Translations under genes and position numbers: made by a program | Part shown: positions 1 to 11,410 of the stretch, one piece after another | How the letters are laid out: the number at the start of each line of letters is the position of its first letter | How positions within the stretch are numbered: position 1 is the stretch's first letter | The notes under the pieces: model-generated | The model's input: only the letters and a program-made list of their open reading frames with translations | Told to the model about the DNA's origin: nothing | The model's database searches: none | Assembly (NCBI GenBank): GCA_037157565.1 | Contig: JAZHRO010000012.1 | Coordinates: 6,350,501-6,414,500 of the forward strand | From: Thalassia testudinum | Lineage: Eukaryota; Streptophyta; Magnoliopsida; Alismatales; Hydrocharitaceae | Direction: 5' to 3' | DNA length: 64,000 nt

Positions 1-426
1 CACGCTACTTTATACGAGGGTAGCGTACCTTAAACCCCTTCTCTTCATGAGAAGGATTTTGTCTCACGAAGAAGACGGGAATTCGCAAAGCGAATACCCA
101 ACCAAATAACAAAGTAAAATAACAGATATAGCCCTATAGAGCCAATAAAGAAATTTTTAACCTAAGCTTCTATAGGAATTAAGAAACTCCCCTTTGATGG
201 AAGCGCGTCAAATCGATGACGCGGGTGCGTGGGCTACACTACGGTGCAATGTAGCTCTCGTGAACTACGGCGGGAGAGCGGGTGCGCAAAGGCTTGATGC
301 TCTCAAGATGAAGAACTTGAGCTTAGAGAGCAAGAGCTTTTCTTCTTAGAATCAAGAGACACAAAATGGTGTGAAAGTGTATTACTAGGTGTGTCTAGGT
401 GTGTATTGTGTGCAAGAGGTTCTCCT

Positions 427-436
427 CTATTTATAG
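427..436 (-). promoter_or_regulatory. TATA box of SIRE-like LTR
   Basis: The minus strand reads CTATAAATAG, followed downstream by AGAGGAGAACC. The same sequence sits at the equivalent place in the other two LTRs of this family (48449-48458 and 51687-51696), so it is probably the core promoter. Confidence 0.6.
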
Positions 437-546
437 AGGCCTTCGGAAGGCTTTGGAAGGCTTTGGAAAGCTTCCATAGCCGTTGGGTGCAAAGCCCAAG
501 AGAATCAGGCCGAAATCAGGAACAATGATTGCACTGACAGGGTTAT

Positions 547-870
547 CAGACGTCTGATCCTAGCATCAGACGTCTGGGAAACCAGTTTAAAACGTTTGAA
601 AATAAGGTCAGACGTCTGATTTTATACGGGTTTCTTCCTGACTTGAATCAGATCTAAACAGGGTTCTAGTGCAAATCCATCAGACGACATACAGGACGTC
701 TGGCAAGGTCATCAGATGTCTTCTAAGACGTCTGGACAGAGGTCTGGACGTCTGATTTCATCAGATAGAGCTAACAAATCCAGCCTAAATGTTATCAGAC
801 ATCTGAATCAACAGTCAGACGTCTTAAAACACATTATCAGATGTCTGATTTTGGAATTAGATGTCTGAAA
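547..870. repeat. Decayed cluster of AGACGTCT palindromes
   Basis: About ten copies of AGACGTCT or near variants lie here. Several read AGATGTCT or AGACATCT, the products expected from C-to-T change at the central CG on either strand. The younger LTR copies of the same family carry mostly intact AGACGTC, so this cluster looks like a decayed version of the same array. Confidence 0.8.
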
Positions 871-1276
871 AAGTTGTTTGAATACTATATTAGTTTTCTA
901 AGTTCTCTACAGAAAACTTAAGTATCCTAGGGTTGTGCCGGTGTTCCTAGGACTACTGTTAGGGTACTTTGAGACTCTTTAACATTATGTTCTAAGGAAA
1001 AAAGAGCAAGGAAAATAAAGACAAAAGTACATGAAAGAAATAAACAGAATTCTATTCTATTCTTCTTGTCCTTCCATCTTCAATCTAACGCTCCTCGCGA
1101 ATCTCCTCTGTTCTCCATCAAGCTCCTCCAATCCATCATGGATGCGAGCTCGAACTCCATCTAATCACGTCTCCATTTGCAATTTGACCTGAAATCTAAG
1201 ACTCCAAGTGCAAATGTTAAACGACACGTGTTTTGTTACCATCAAAACAAACGATCGCGGTGCTCTAGCACCAACA

Positions 1277-2460
1277 GTTGGGTTATAAAACTTATAACCC
1301 TTCGACCTTGCAGAGTACCCTACAAAATAGCAAGTGACCATCTTAGAGTCCTGTTTTCTTTCAGCAGGCCTGTATGGCCTAGCCTCAGCTAAACACCCCC
1401 AGATATGCAAATGTTTTAGACTAGATGCCTTATTAGTCCACATTTCATATGAGGTTTTAGGCACTACTTTAGTTGGTACTCTATTGAGAACATATACAGT
1501 TGTTTTATGTACTTCTCCCCATATAGACTTAGGTAAAGAAGTATAACTAATCATACTCCGTACCATATCCTTAAGAGTCTTGTTGCAGCGTTCAGCAACA
1601 CCATTCATGCTTGGTGTCCCAGGCATGGTGTACTGAGACACTATGTTGCACTCATCTAGAAAAGAAGCAAATGGTCCTGGACGGTGTTCTCTTAATTCGT
1701 CATATCTGCAGTAGTACTCACCACCACGGTCAGATCTGAAGGCCTTAATCCTCTTTCCAAGTTGGTTTTCCACCTCGGCCTTATAAGACTTGAACACATC
1801 TAAAGACTGTGACCTTTTGTGAAGAAGAAATAGATACCCATATCTAGAGTAGTCATCGATGAACATAATAAAGTATTGCTGTCCATTCCAAGAAGCCGTA
1901 GGGAATGGACTACAGATATCCGTATGTATTAGTTCTAAGACATCTGTAGCTCTAGTGGCACCTACACCGCTATTGTTTGTTCTTTTCCAGTCTACACAGA
2001 CATCCAAATCCGCGTAATCAAGGGAATCAAGAATTCCATTCGAAATAAGCCTATCCATTCTCTGTTTAGATATATGGCTTAAACGCTTATGCCATTGTAA
2101 AGTGGAATTCTCTTGAGTTATTTTACGCTTTATACCACTCAAAGTTGCATTGAAGGTTTTTAAATTGGAGGAAAACATATGCAGCATATATAATTTATCA
2201 CCAACATATAATGAACCAGAACCAATTAAATTTGAATTAAGAAACAACTGAAATTGTCTATTTCCAAATGCACAAGAATAACCAAATTTGTCCAACATAT
2301 AAACAGAAACTAAATTTTGTCTAAACGACAATACAACAAATGTGTCTTTCAAATTTAATTGGTGACCGGTAGTGGCTGATAGCCTAAAATCTGCAATGGC
2401 TTCTACCTCCACCTTCTTGCCGTCGCTCACATAGATGTATCTTTCACCATCACTTGGCAT
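1277..2460 (-). pseudogene. Copia integrase fragment (GAG-pre-integrase and catalytic core)
   Basis: The minus-strand frame carries a GAG-pre-integrase segment (WHKRLSHIS at residues 123-131) and a retroviral-type integrase core. The catalytic residues are visible: D181 in HTDICSPF, D244 in FRSDRGGEY and E290 in NGVAER. The frame ends in the core-to-C-terminal region (GYKFYNPT) and is then cut at 1276 by an LTR; the remaining 37 codons read into that LTR. No reverse transcriptase or RNase H follows. The first Met is internal, since the frame continues from protease-type sequence upstream after a stop. It is the pol fragment of a dead element with its gag at 2479-3360. Confidence 0.85.
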
Positions 2461-2478
2461 TCGGCAGCTTAGGCAACC

Positions 2479-2964
2479 CTACATAGACACACTAATGTAA
2501 ATAGTAGTTCCCGAATCTATCCACCAAATGTCTGAGGGTACAAAAGCATAATTAACTTCTGAACAAACTAAAGAGAGTGATGTACCTTTCCTTTTACGCC
2601 AAGAGTGATATTTGGTACAATCCTTCTTCACATGTCCTTCTCTCTTGCAAAAGAAGCAGGATGCCTTAGGCTTATTCTGACTCCCTTTGGAGGAGGATGC
2701 AGCTGCTGTATCCTTAGACTGCTTTCTTTTGGGTCTAGAAACCAAATGAGCACTTTCTGGTTTGTCCTGTTTCGGCCTCTCTTCCTCTTGCACACAATGA
2801 GAAATGAGCTCGTTAAGAGTCCACTTCTCCCTTTGGTAGTTATAGCTGACCTTAAACTGCCCATATTGTGCAGGAAGGGAAATCAAAACTAAGTGCACGA
2901 GGAGGTCATCTGACAACTCCAACTTAAGTGCTTTTAGTTTCGAGGCTAAATTAGACATTTCCAT
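2479..2964 (-). pseudogene. Copia gag C-terminal half and protease start
   Basis: This 161-codon frame has the distal part of the plant Copia Gag domain (SLPAQYGQFKVSYN), a basic linker, a CCHC zinc knuckle (CFFCKREGHVKKDC) and then WWIDSGTT, the aspartic protease active-site motif (normally DSGA). It lies just upstream of the integrase frame on the same strand. A stop or frameshift separates the two, and another separates it from the Gag N-terminus, so the gag-pol frame is broken at several points. Confidence 0.85.
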
Positions 2965-3360
2965 AATATGCTTCCTTATGTTTCCAATGCCCTGTACTTA
3001 AGTGAGATAAGTTTGCTAAAGAGATTGCTTGTCTCAGCTTTCTCACTCTTAGCAAATCTTCTCTCAATCTCATCAAAGAATTTCTTAGCATTTAATTCCT
3101 CTGAGATAGCACCCCTAAAGTTTTCTAGAATAACACGTTATATGATCATTAGACACATGCGATTTGATCGCTCCCACCTCTCAGAGTTCTTTATTTCCTC
3201 AAAAGAACTCTTATCTGTAAGAGGGGAGGGAGGATTAACTTGAAGTGCATAGTCTAGATCCATGCATCCCAGAACAATAAGGACACTTTCTTTCCAGAAT
3301 TTAAAATTAGATCCATTTAGTTTTGGAATAGAATTCAGGTTGGCAGTTATGGCAGATGCA
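2965..3360 (-). pseudogene. Copia gag N-terminal part, frameshifted
   Basis: Minus-strand translation gives IPKLNGSNFKFWKESVLIVLG and, further on, ISEELNAKKFFDEIERRFAKSE, a typical plant Copia Gag N-terminus. It contains an in-frame stop (near 3135) and shifts frame relative to the 2479-2964 segment near 2975. I could not find a convincing start codon; the coding similarity begins near 3355. Confidence 0.7.
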
Positions 3361-3814
3361 GAGGAGTTAACTGGAAAAACAAAGGAAATAAACCAAATAC
3401 ATGATCAGAATGAAGTAAACTTAACAATACAATCATTAATATTTAGTCTTTGGATAATAAACATTAATATTGTAAAGGATAGTATTAGGAATGATAATAG
3501 CTATTAAAAACAATCATATAAGCAATCAAGCCATCTTTGAATTAACTTAACTACCCACATGAAAACCTAATAATTCAATGGGATATTTATCATTAAATGT
3601 GTACATATGCATTCAGTCATGAGGTGACTCACTTTTGGGTTAAGCTCCCCACACAGGAATACAACGTACACAGTTGCTTTAATGTTTCAAATAAATTGAC
3701 AAAAGAAGTAACCTGCTTTGGCAAGAATTACTAAATGTGACAGAGCGCTTAATACATTAAAACCACCTACTAATGTTCACACCAAAATTTTATGACAAAT
3801 GCATCTCAAAATAT

Positions 3815-4300
3815 CACTTTAGTACCGGTACTCAAGATTGGTACCGGTACCAGAATGAGTAGTACCGGTATTGATCTTAGGTATCGGTACTTCATAAGTA
3901 CTGGACCGATCCTAGGACCATGTCCAGTATCCTACATGTATCGGTACTCATGATGAGTACCGGTACTCCATCGATACTGGACCGATCCTGAGTCGAGGCC
4001 AGTATCCCTCATGTACCGGTACTCATCATGAGTGAATATCGATACTCATATGATACTGGCAATGCCTCTGGACGCCACCAGTATCCCACATGTACTGGTA
4101 CTCATGATGAGTACTAGTACTCCTTCGATACTGGTGGCACTTCCTTGTGCTCGACCAGTATCCAACATGTACCGTACTCATGATGAGTACCGATACTCAA
4201 TCGATACCGCTAGTGTTCGGGAAGCGCCTGATGGGTACCTGTGCCTTACTAGTACCGGTACTCATCATGAGTACCGGTACCGGATCGATCACGGACTGAT
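3815..4300. repeat. Tandem repeat of about 75 bp built from palindromes
   Basis: The unit contains the inverted repeat GGTACTCATGATGAGTACC followed by a CGATACTGG...CCAGTATCC pair. The ACTCATSATGAGT core recurs at 3946, 4021, 4100, 4176 and 4260, a spacing of 75 to 84 bp, with more degenerate units before 3946. It lies between the PBS (4564) and gag (about 3355) of the minus-strand Copia element, so it belongs to that element's untranslated leader unless it is a separate insertion. The flanks at 3500-3815 and 4300-4560 are AT-rich and hold nothing else I can identify. Confidence 0.85.
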
Positions 4301-4563
4301 TCCAGGGCAACGATCTGAAATCAGGATTTGGGGAAAACACCCCAAATCACGATTCAAATCGCAAAACTCGATTTGATTATTAAATGTGAGATACAAATGA
4401 ACATGAAAACCCAAAAACAAACATTAGTGGTCATCGATTCATTATGATGGGATCAAATTAATCCAAAAACTTAAACGAAGAACAATTCCCCAAAAAAATC
4501 GAATGGAAATTATTTTTCTCAAAATCCGATTCAATTAGGCAATGATATAGTGAATAGAAAGAG

Positions 4564-4575
4564 GTTCTGATACTA
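4564..4575 (-). other. Primer binding site of the minus-strand Copia element
   Basis: The minus strand reads TAGTATCAGAAC two bases after the LTR end (TCA at 4578-4580). This is close to TGGTATCAGAGC, the complement of the 3' end of initiator Met-tRNA used by plant Copia elements. It fixes the element's orientation and the inner edge of its 5' LTR. Confidence 0.75.
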
Positions 4576-4577
4576 CT

Positions 4578-5110
4578 TGATAGATTTAATTCGTATAAAA
4601 TTAAAATCGAATGATTTTCTACCAAATCCCAAAAACATTCTATTCCCTATACCATCAACCAAAAAATGAAAATGAAAGAAAACGATGGAGGAATACCTGA
4701 GTCCATCGTAGCAGAAGCGAAGCGGAGATCGTGGAGATCCTCTGGAGCCGTGGGCTATGGTGCTTCCAAAGGGTTGAGAGAGCGAAAAGAACTTATGGGG
4801 GTGGTGGTAGACGTGGTAGACCTTGGGCTCTATTTATAACTTTTCCGCGATGGGATGCAGAAAACCAAATTCTCATTTTGCCCTCATCCCTCCATGGACC
4901 ATAACCACTTAAATTAAAATATCAATTTCACCCATCACGAAATTGCATTTTTCTCTTAAAGTTTCTATGCATTAAATCCCATATCCTAATAAGATGTGAA
5001 TTGTCAATTTACATAACTAGACTACTTTAATAACTATAAATGTGATGCCTAAATATATGTACATATTTAATGTATAATTCTGTATAATAATATTTGTTGG
5101 TTCGTATTAT
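4578..5110 (-). mobile_element. 5' LTR of the minus-strand Copia element (outer end uncertain)
   Basis: The inner edge (…CTATCA on the minus strand) lies just before the PBS. A TATA box (TTATAAATA at 4831-4839, minus strand) supports LTR identity. The matching 3' LTR is not in the window, so the outer edge cannot be fixed; 5110 is an estimate. Confidence 0.5.
4831..4839 (-). promoter_or_regulatory. TATA box in Copia 5' LTR
   Basis: The minus strand reads TTATAAATA followed by GAGCCC, about 250 bp upstream of the PBS, the usual distance in a short Copia LTR. Confidence 0.5.
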
Positions 5111-6648
5111 GATTCTAATAGGAGGAGCTTGGCACGAGCTCAATAGGCATCAGAGAGGGGAGATGAGGGCAGCAGTGCGCGGTTGACATCGAGGTGACAC
5201 CTACTGATGAGGATAAAGGGAGAGGAACTGCGGGTGAAGGTGGGGGATCGATGACAAAGCGGTGGAGCACGAGTGGGGAGGGGAGATCGAAGGCTTGTGT
5301 AAGGGAGGGGAGGAGGAGAGTGTGTGACATGGGGATTTAGGGTGGGGTTGGTATTTGGGTGTTATAAGGGGCAAGTTTAGGGTTTAGGATGTGGTCTCCC
5401 TCTTTTTCTTATTACAAAACTCGCATAAATTCTGTTTAGGATGTGGTGACCTTAGACATCAAGTTTAGGTTTTAGTTTGTATTTCAAAAATTTGGGATAA
5501 AACACAATTAATTTACGCTGAAAAACACCATAAAACACGAAACACGCTTGGACTCTAAAAACTAGGCTACCAACCTCCAATTTGCGAGAAATCGATGTTG
5601 TTCGTTTTCAATTTTCACAAGGAATTCAAAAATGACTTCTGCAAGGGCAACGGGTTCAAGCTTCAAAATATATGCAAGGGTTTGTCCACAAAATATGACG
5701 TACATGGGGGGTTTATTCATAAAGTTTTCACAATGCGAGTTACAAGGCTCTAATTTGGGTGCAACAAAGAGCATTGGATTTTTTGCAAAGCGGGTAATCT
5801 AGATCGGGTGCAAAAATTCAAATTTAGGGTCTTACACGTTTGCTCTTGTTATCTACATTTTTTTGAATGTTGTATATGCATGTGTTTTCATCCTGTGAAC
5901 GTTTTGTTTCTTAAAGAGATTTGCACATCAATGTGCCTTGTTTAGAAAGTTACACACATTCATATTTAGAGGCCTCTTAATAAGGCTTCTTTGCTTGCTT
6001 GGACTTTAGTGGACATACTAAACATCATATTTTTGATTTTCTGAACATCGTCTATAAAGTTTTGGTGTTCTTGCTAGTGACATTGATAATGAGTTGAATA
6101 TGTGCATGTTAATCTAACATGAGTAATGTTCCAAAGTTGTGCATGTGCCTAGACTTTCTTCTACACATATTATACCCATGATTATTTTGTACGTCCAATA
6201 ATAACAAATGTCATCTATAGAAGATAGGTGCTAATATAGTTTAGTAAAAGATGTGTTGTAAGTTTGTATTAGGTTGCAAAATGTGACAATGCGAAGCCAT
6301 CTTTAACGCTAAGGAAATTTAGAGCAAGACTTTCAAGGTAAATATTTAGTCAATGCGATGTTAACATCACATACATCATACCGTGATTGCTCACATTCAT
6401 TTCTATATGAAGATGGATCAATAAGAGGAGGCTTCTAGCATGAAACAAAAAGGGAATATAAGGAAGTCACCCATGTCACTTGCAAGGTAACATAGATCAC
6501 ATAATATTTAGTTAAGAAATTTCAGTACAAATACCGAAGTAATTTTTGGTTATCAAATTCATAAATGCATCGTGAAAAGTCCAAGGTTCAACATTAGCAA
6601 TGAGAAGCAAGTGTGCAACACTAAGAAACAACCAATGTACGTAAATCT
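5111..6648. other. No gene recognised
   Basis: This stretch has only short open frames and no family signature I recognise. It lies just upstream of the first recognisable piece of the split pseudogene and may hold its decayed 5' exons or promoter. Short candidate exon-like runs followed by GT near 6345 and 6487 are not strong enough to call. Confidence 0.4.
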
Positions 6649-7031
6649 TTGTTGTACATGAGTCTATCACTTTGTATAACACATCTTACAGTCTACCAAT
6701 GTAAGAAGGAAAAGAAGGTAGCACAACAGAGAACTAGGATCTCATGCAGATGCTCCATGAAGAAATTCATCTCTACATATCAACGTTGTTGTGATGAAGT
6801 GAACAAAGAGTTCAAGAAGCCAGTGTTTGGATTCTTCGCATCCACTACCTACACAAAAAGTTAAGCTTTACAAAAACCTTCAACATAGGTGGGTAGAACA
6901 TTGGTTTGACAGTTGAGCACATTTACAAGGTAACTAGGCTCCCAATGGAGCACGAGCACATTACATGGACAACAGAATCAAAGAAAGTCCCAACAATGAA
7001 ATTTTGTTTAAGCAATTTTCCCCTAAGAGAT
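6649..7031 (+). pseudogene. Split pseudogene, segment a (plant-mobile-domain or DUF1985-like)
   Basis: The frame from 6879 reads FNIGG, a stop, then IGLTVEHIYKVTRLPMEHEH and HITWTTESKKVPTMKFCLS up to LRD at 7031. The xLTVEDVYxxxGLP pattern resembles the plant mobile domain and DUF1985-type proteins, many of which sit in Mutator-like transposons with an Ulp1-like protease; this family call is an inference. A second frame, 6649-6864, ends TTYTKS and may be the preceding exon. The segment ends at GAGAT (7027-7031), the TSD of LTR A, and its frame resumes at 15167. Confidence 0.6.
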
Positions 7032-10000
7032 TGTTACGACCTGAACCGGCTCCACGCGTAACTCGGGTCGGATCGCCTCATCTATCCCAACACCCAGTCA
7101 CCCAACAATTAATAAACAAGAACATAATATTTTCCACACATGCACCATAGCTAGAAGCATGATTAAAAGACAGAAAAGCTGTAAGGTACACTGTAACTAG
7201 AAACAGTACCACAAGAAAATAGCAAAGTCTACACCATAATCATCACAAACATGTTAGAAAAATGAAAGCAGAAACCACTCGTTCCAAAATAGATACTCAC
7301 GATAATAGAAAGGAAAGATGAGCTACAGCAGAATGGAAATGGGAAAAACTAAGGTTGAGCTCAACTGAGCCTAGCTTGCCCTGCAGCTGGTGAAGCTGGC
7401 TATTCACTCCCTAGACCTAACTACAAGTGGTAGACGTCAGTAAGAGCTGAGTAGATTGACAAGTATATATTAATATAACAACAACTTTAACTAAAGTGAA
7501 AAACAATACAATTGTAAGCATTTTGTATGTTTTATTTTCATTATTAGCTACTAGTTTTCTTAATTTCAAGTATTCTAGCAAAGGATCCCACTTTCTCTTG
7601 GTTCACATGTTCCCTAACGAAACGATCTTATTGTAGTATTCTCGTGATGCAGAATGTGTACATGGTGCTCTCCTGGCCGAAAAAACACCCCGCGTTTGTC
7701 TTACACCTGGTCAACCACTCCGAGGTTATAGTTGCAACGTAGCGGTAACTACAACATGCATCATAAACACACAGGGGGCTACCCTGCACTGGTACGCGAT
7801 TAGTTGTTTCTGCTAATGGGTACGCTTTAAGCCATACAACACAGAACAGAATAGGGGTCGTGCCCCTCACCAATCTGTGTACCTTCGCCCGACTATCCCG
7901 GTTGACCCAGTAAGCCTAACAAGAGTCGATATAAGAAGGACATGCCTACCCTAGGTCCCAACTTGAGGGGAGGTTAGCTCTCTCCCTACACAAAGGGATG
8001 GTTGCCTCTCCTTGATATGTGTGTACCCGAAGGCCAGCTTACTTCCACACCAAAACCCAACCAACAGTTGTGCCGGACAAGTAGATGTAACGTTTCACTA
8101 TTCTCAAAGTCTTAGATTACAGTAGAAAATTTACCATTCTAAATTACCCTAAGGTTCATGCATAATCCTTATTTAAAGTAATATGTTTCATACAATTAGT
8201 GAGTAACATGCACCACCACACATATTTAAGTTTTGTCCTAAGGCAAACTAATCGATACATTACAAGTAACAGGCCTTTGTCTCAATTACTAGAGTTTATC
8301 ATTGTTACGACCCGGTTCCTGAATCCCTACAGGACACGAGATCGGATCAACTCGACTAATCCCAAGACCCAGTCATCCAACAAGAAATAACCAAAAAGCA
8401 GGTAACTAAACCACATTCACTATGCTAAGTAACTAACAGTAAAAGAGTACAAGCAGTAAAAGAAGTAAAAACTGCTAACAATACATATCACCACCACAAC
8501 AGTAAAACGGAAATAAAGTATAGAAATGTAAACGGTAACAAGAGTCTGAAACTCACTAACACAAGAAAGTACTACAACAGGAAGACTACTGTTGGGCTCG
8601 ACTGGGCCTAGCACCCTCTGCAACCGGGGACTCGGGCTGCTTAACACCTAGACCTGAAAAGGGTTATGAGTAAACAAAGTCAGCGAACGCTGAGTAGAGT
8701 GGCAACTGTAACGACCCAATTCTCGAGTCCCTACGAGACACGAGAACCGGACCGACTCGACTAATCCCAAGACCTAGTCGTCCAACGAGGAAGTAACCAA
8801 AAGAGCAGTAAAATAAACCACATTCAGCATGAATATGACTAGCAGTAACAAAAATACAGCAGTAAGAAAATGAACTACTACAGCATGTACCACCACAACA
8901 GTAGAACAACATTTATAACATAACATGAACTACAAGTAAAGAAAAGTATAGAGAGTAAAAAGAACAACTCACTACAGTGGAACAAAAAAGGGGTACAAAA
9001 GAACTGCGGTAACTCTACTGGACCCTACTCGGCCCAGCGTCCTCTGCAGCCGCTGACCCTGGCTGCTGAACACCTGGTCCTGAAAAGTAACAAGTGTAAC
9101 ACGTTAGCGAAATGCTGAGTAGAGTGGCAACTAAAACTAAGGAAGCAGTAGAGTGTACAGTAGCTGTTATATTTTGTTACTTTCTTTATTTACGTCTTTC
9201 AATTATTTCACGATTTATTTATTTCTCGAATCCTTCACTTGATCTTGAATGTTCCTCGTGGGAACGATCTTGATTGCAGTCTTTTCCGAAAAGTAGAAGT
9301 AACACGTGGTGCTCTCCTGGCCGGGAGAGTCCCCCGTGGTGATCCTACTCTCAGTCAACCACCCCAAGGTCGCTGACAGACGTAACGGTGACTACGGCAA
9401 GCGCAATAAACACACGGGTAGCTACCCCGCACTGGCACGCTATCAGTCATTTCCGTTAACGGGTGTGCCCCAAAGCACAGCACGGAACCAGTATAGGGCA
9501 GAGCCCTCTCAGTAACAGGGGTCCAACCCCTCCACAGTCCGCGCACCCTCGCCTGACTACCCTGGTTTGCCTAGTGGGCCTAACAAGTCGGTGTAGGAGG
9601 CTAGCAGAACCCCGGGGCCCGTGGCGTAGCTAGTGCTCTCCCTACACTAGTAGCTCTCCTCGGTACTGCGCACGCGAGGGCCAGCAAGTCGGTGTACAAT
9701 GGCCAAACCCACCCCGGTCTCAACCTGAGGGCGGCAAGCTCCCCTCTACACTAAGAGGTAATGTGTGCTCTGTTTGGTACCACTTACCCAAGAGACAACA
9801 CACTTCCACTTTTCATTTCCTCAGTTCCATTCATTCTCTTTCCAGGAGTTCTACTCCTAATTCCTCGTAGGGTTCCAGCTCCTTTAACTCAGCTCATTTA
9901 GGTTTCACTATTCCAGTTTTACGTTCATACAACCCATGTTTTCCATCATGTTTATTTATTCATAATAGGCAGCGGTTAAACCAATTTACAAGCAGCTATT

Positions 10001-10483
10001 ATTTCCTTTCCACTTTTCAGAGACTGCAATATTTATATATTCCACTAGTTCTCCAGTCCTAGGATTCATGCCGTACCCTAGGATCTATCATACAATCTAG
10101 TTTTCCAGCCCTAGGATTCATGCAATACCCTAGGATTTATCATCCAATCTAGTTTCTCATTCCTAGGATTCATGCAATGCCCTAGGTTCTATTAATTGTT
10201 CCATAATTATAACAATTTATACTAACGAATTTAAAAGCCACTCTACCAGCTACAACGGGAGTACTGCAAGCGTGGTCGGAAATCCCGCGTGCCTCCGCAA
10301 CCCCCGAGACTGCAATGGAACGGGGTCCTAACACAAGGATCAAACACAAGGAGTTTCTTAGAACAGTATATAATTACTATAACCGGGTAGAGGATTTTAT
10401 TCCGAAAAGAACACAACTCCAAACGCGGAAAACGGACTCCGAACGGGCCCTAAACGGGTCGAAAATGACGAAACAGTCCAAAA

Positions 10484-11410
10484 TCAGACGTCTGGAACCT
10501 CTTCCAGACGTCTTAAAATGTGGGTCAGATGGTACCTTCGTTCTATGTAGTCCCTCAGACGTCCAGAAGCCTGCGAGGGCATCTAGCCTAGTTTCCAGAC
10601 GTCCGATGGTCAACCTGGACGTCTGGAAGTCCTCTCCGTCGTCTGGCACTGCGGCCAGACGTCCAATTCGCGTTGGATGGCAAGTCTCGCGCCCTCGCAG
10701 GTAGAACCTGCACGTATCCACTCCTCGCTCTCAGTATGACGGGTTGCAGATGAAGGCATGGCGGACGGTTGCATGGCCGTACGCACGAAAAAGGAAGAAG
10801 GACGAAATAACTTACTTGCCAAACGACTGGACAGTCCTCCAGACGTCTTCACCGTCGTCTGGTTGGAAGCCCAGACATCTGATTCTGGAAAAACTTCCAG
10901 AATCAGAGCTCGACTCGCTCTCCGCCCGCGATGCACGGCCGCGCCGCGCCTCGTCCACCTGCTGCTCGAGCTGCAGCAGCCCTCCCGCGACACTCCACGC
11001 TCACTGCTCCCCCGCCGGTCGACTCTAGCTGCCCCGGCAAGCTCGAACCTTCACGGTCGAGCGTCTCCGCCCTCGCGCAACACCTCCTCCCGCACACTTG
11101 CCGCGGCCGCTGCTGCCGCCGCTCGCTCGCTCTCGCATCGGCTGGAAGAAGAAGAAGAAGGAAGCGGAGGAGATGAGAGTGAGGGAGAGGGCCTTATAAG
11201 GCCGCGTGAGGAGAGAGAGAGAGAGAGAGAGCGCAGCACTGCGCCTTGCAGGAGGAGAGAGGAAAAAAGAGGGAAAGGAGCGGTGGTTGCAAGTCTGCGC
11301 GCGCCTGTGCGCAGAGGCAACCCCGTACGCGGCAGAAATTAAATCCCAGACGTCTGGAAGGGGTTCCAGACGTCTGGTCAGACGTCTGGGCCACCTCCTA
11401 GACGTCTTAA
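10484..11410. repeat. AGACGTCT palindrome cluster in LTR C
   Basis: More than ten copies of AGACGTC or its complement lie here, in two groups: 10484-10880 and 11347-11410. The second group is next to the LTR start, just upstream of the TATA box. Confidence 0.8.
11193..11202 (-). promoter_or_regulatory. TATA-like box in LTR C
   Basis: The minus strand carries CCTTATAAGG about 240 bp inside the LTR start. Related LTRs have TATAAAAG-type boxes at the same place. Confidence 0.45.

Larger units (their letters stand above)
1..1276 (-). mobile_element. Partial LTR of a SIRE-like Copia element
   Basis: Read on the minus strand, this stretch matches the two LTRs at 47389-49110 and 50627-52348, starting at TGTTGGTGCT (position 1276) and running off the left edge of the window. 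Shared landmarks are the TATA region, the block of AGACGTCT-like palindromes and the sequence around the EcoRI-like GAATTC near 80. It is clearly more diverged than the two internal copies are from each other, so it is an older insertion. Its first base abuts Copia integrase coding sequence exactly. That suggests an insertion into the Copia element rather than that element's own LTR. The other end and its TSD lie outside the window. Confidence 0.85.

Noticed and set aside
3815..4300. CRISPR-like array because of regular palindromic repeats
   Set aside because: The units are tandem without unique spacers, imperfect, and lie inside a plant retrotransposon leader.
5115..5330. Minus-strand 71-codon frame
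   Set aside because: Pro/Ser/Leu-rich with no signature or neighbours to support it.
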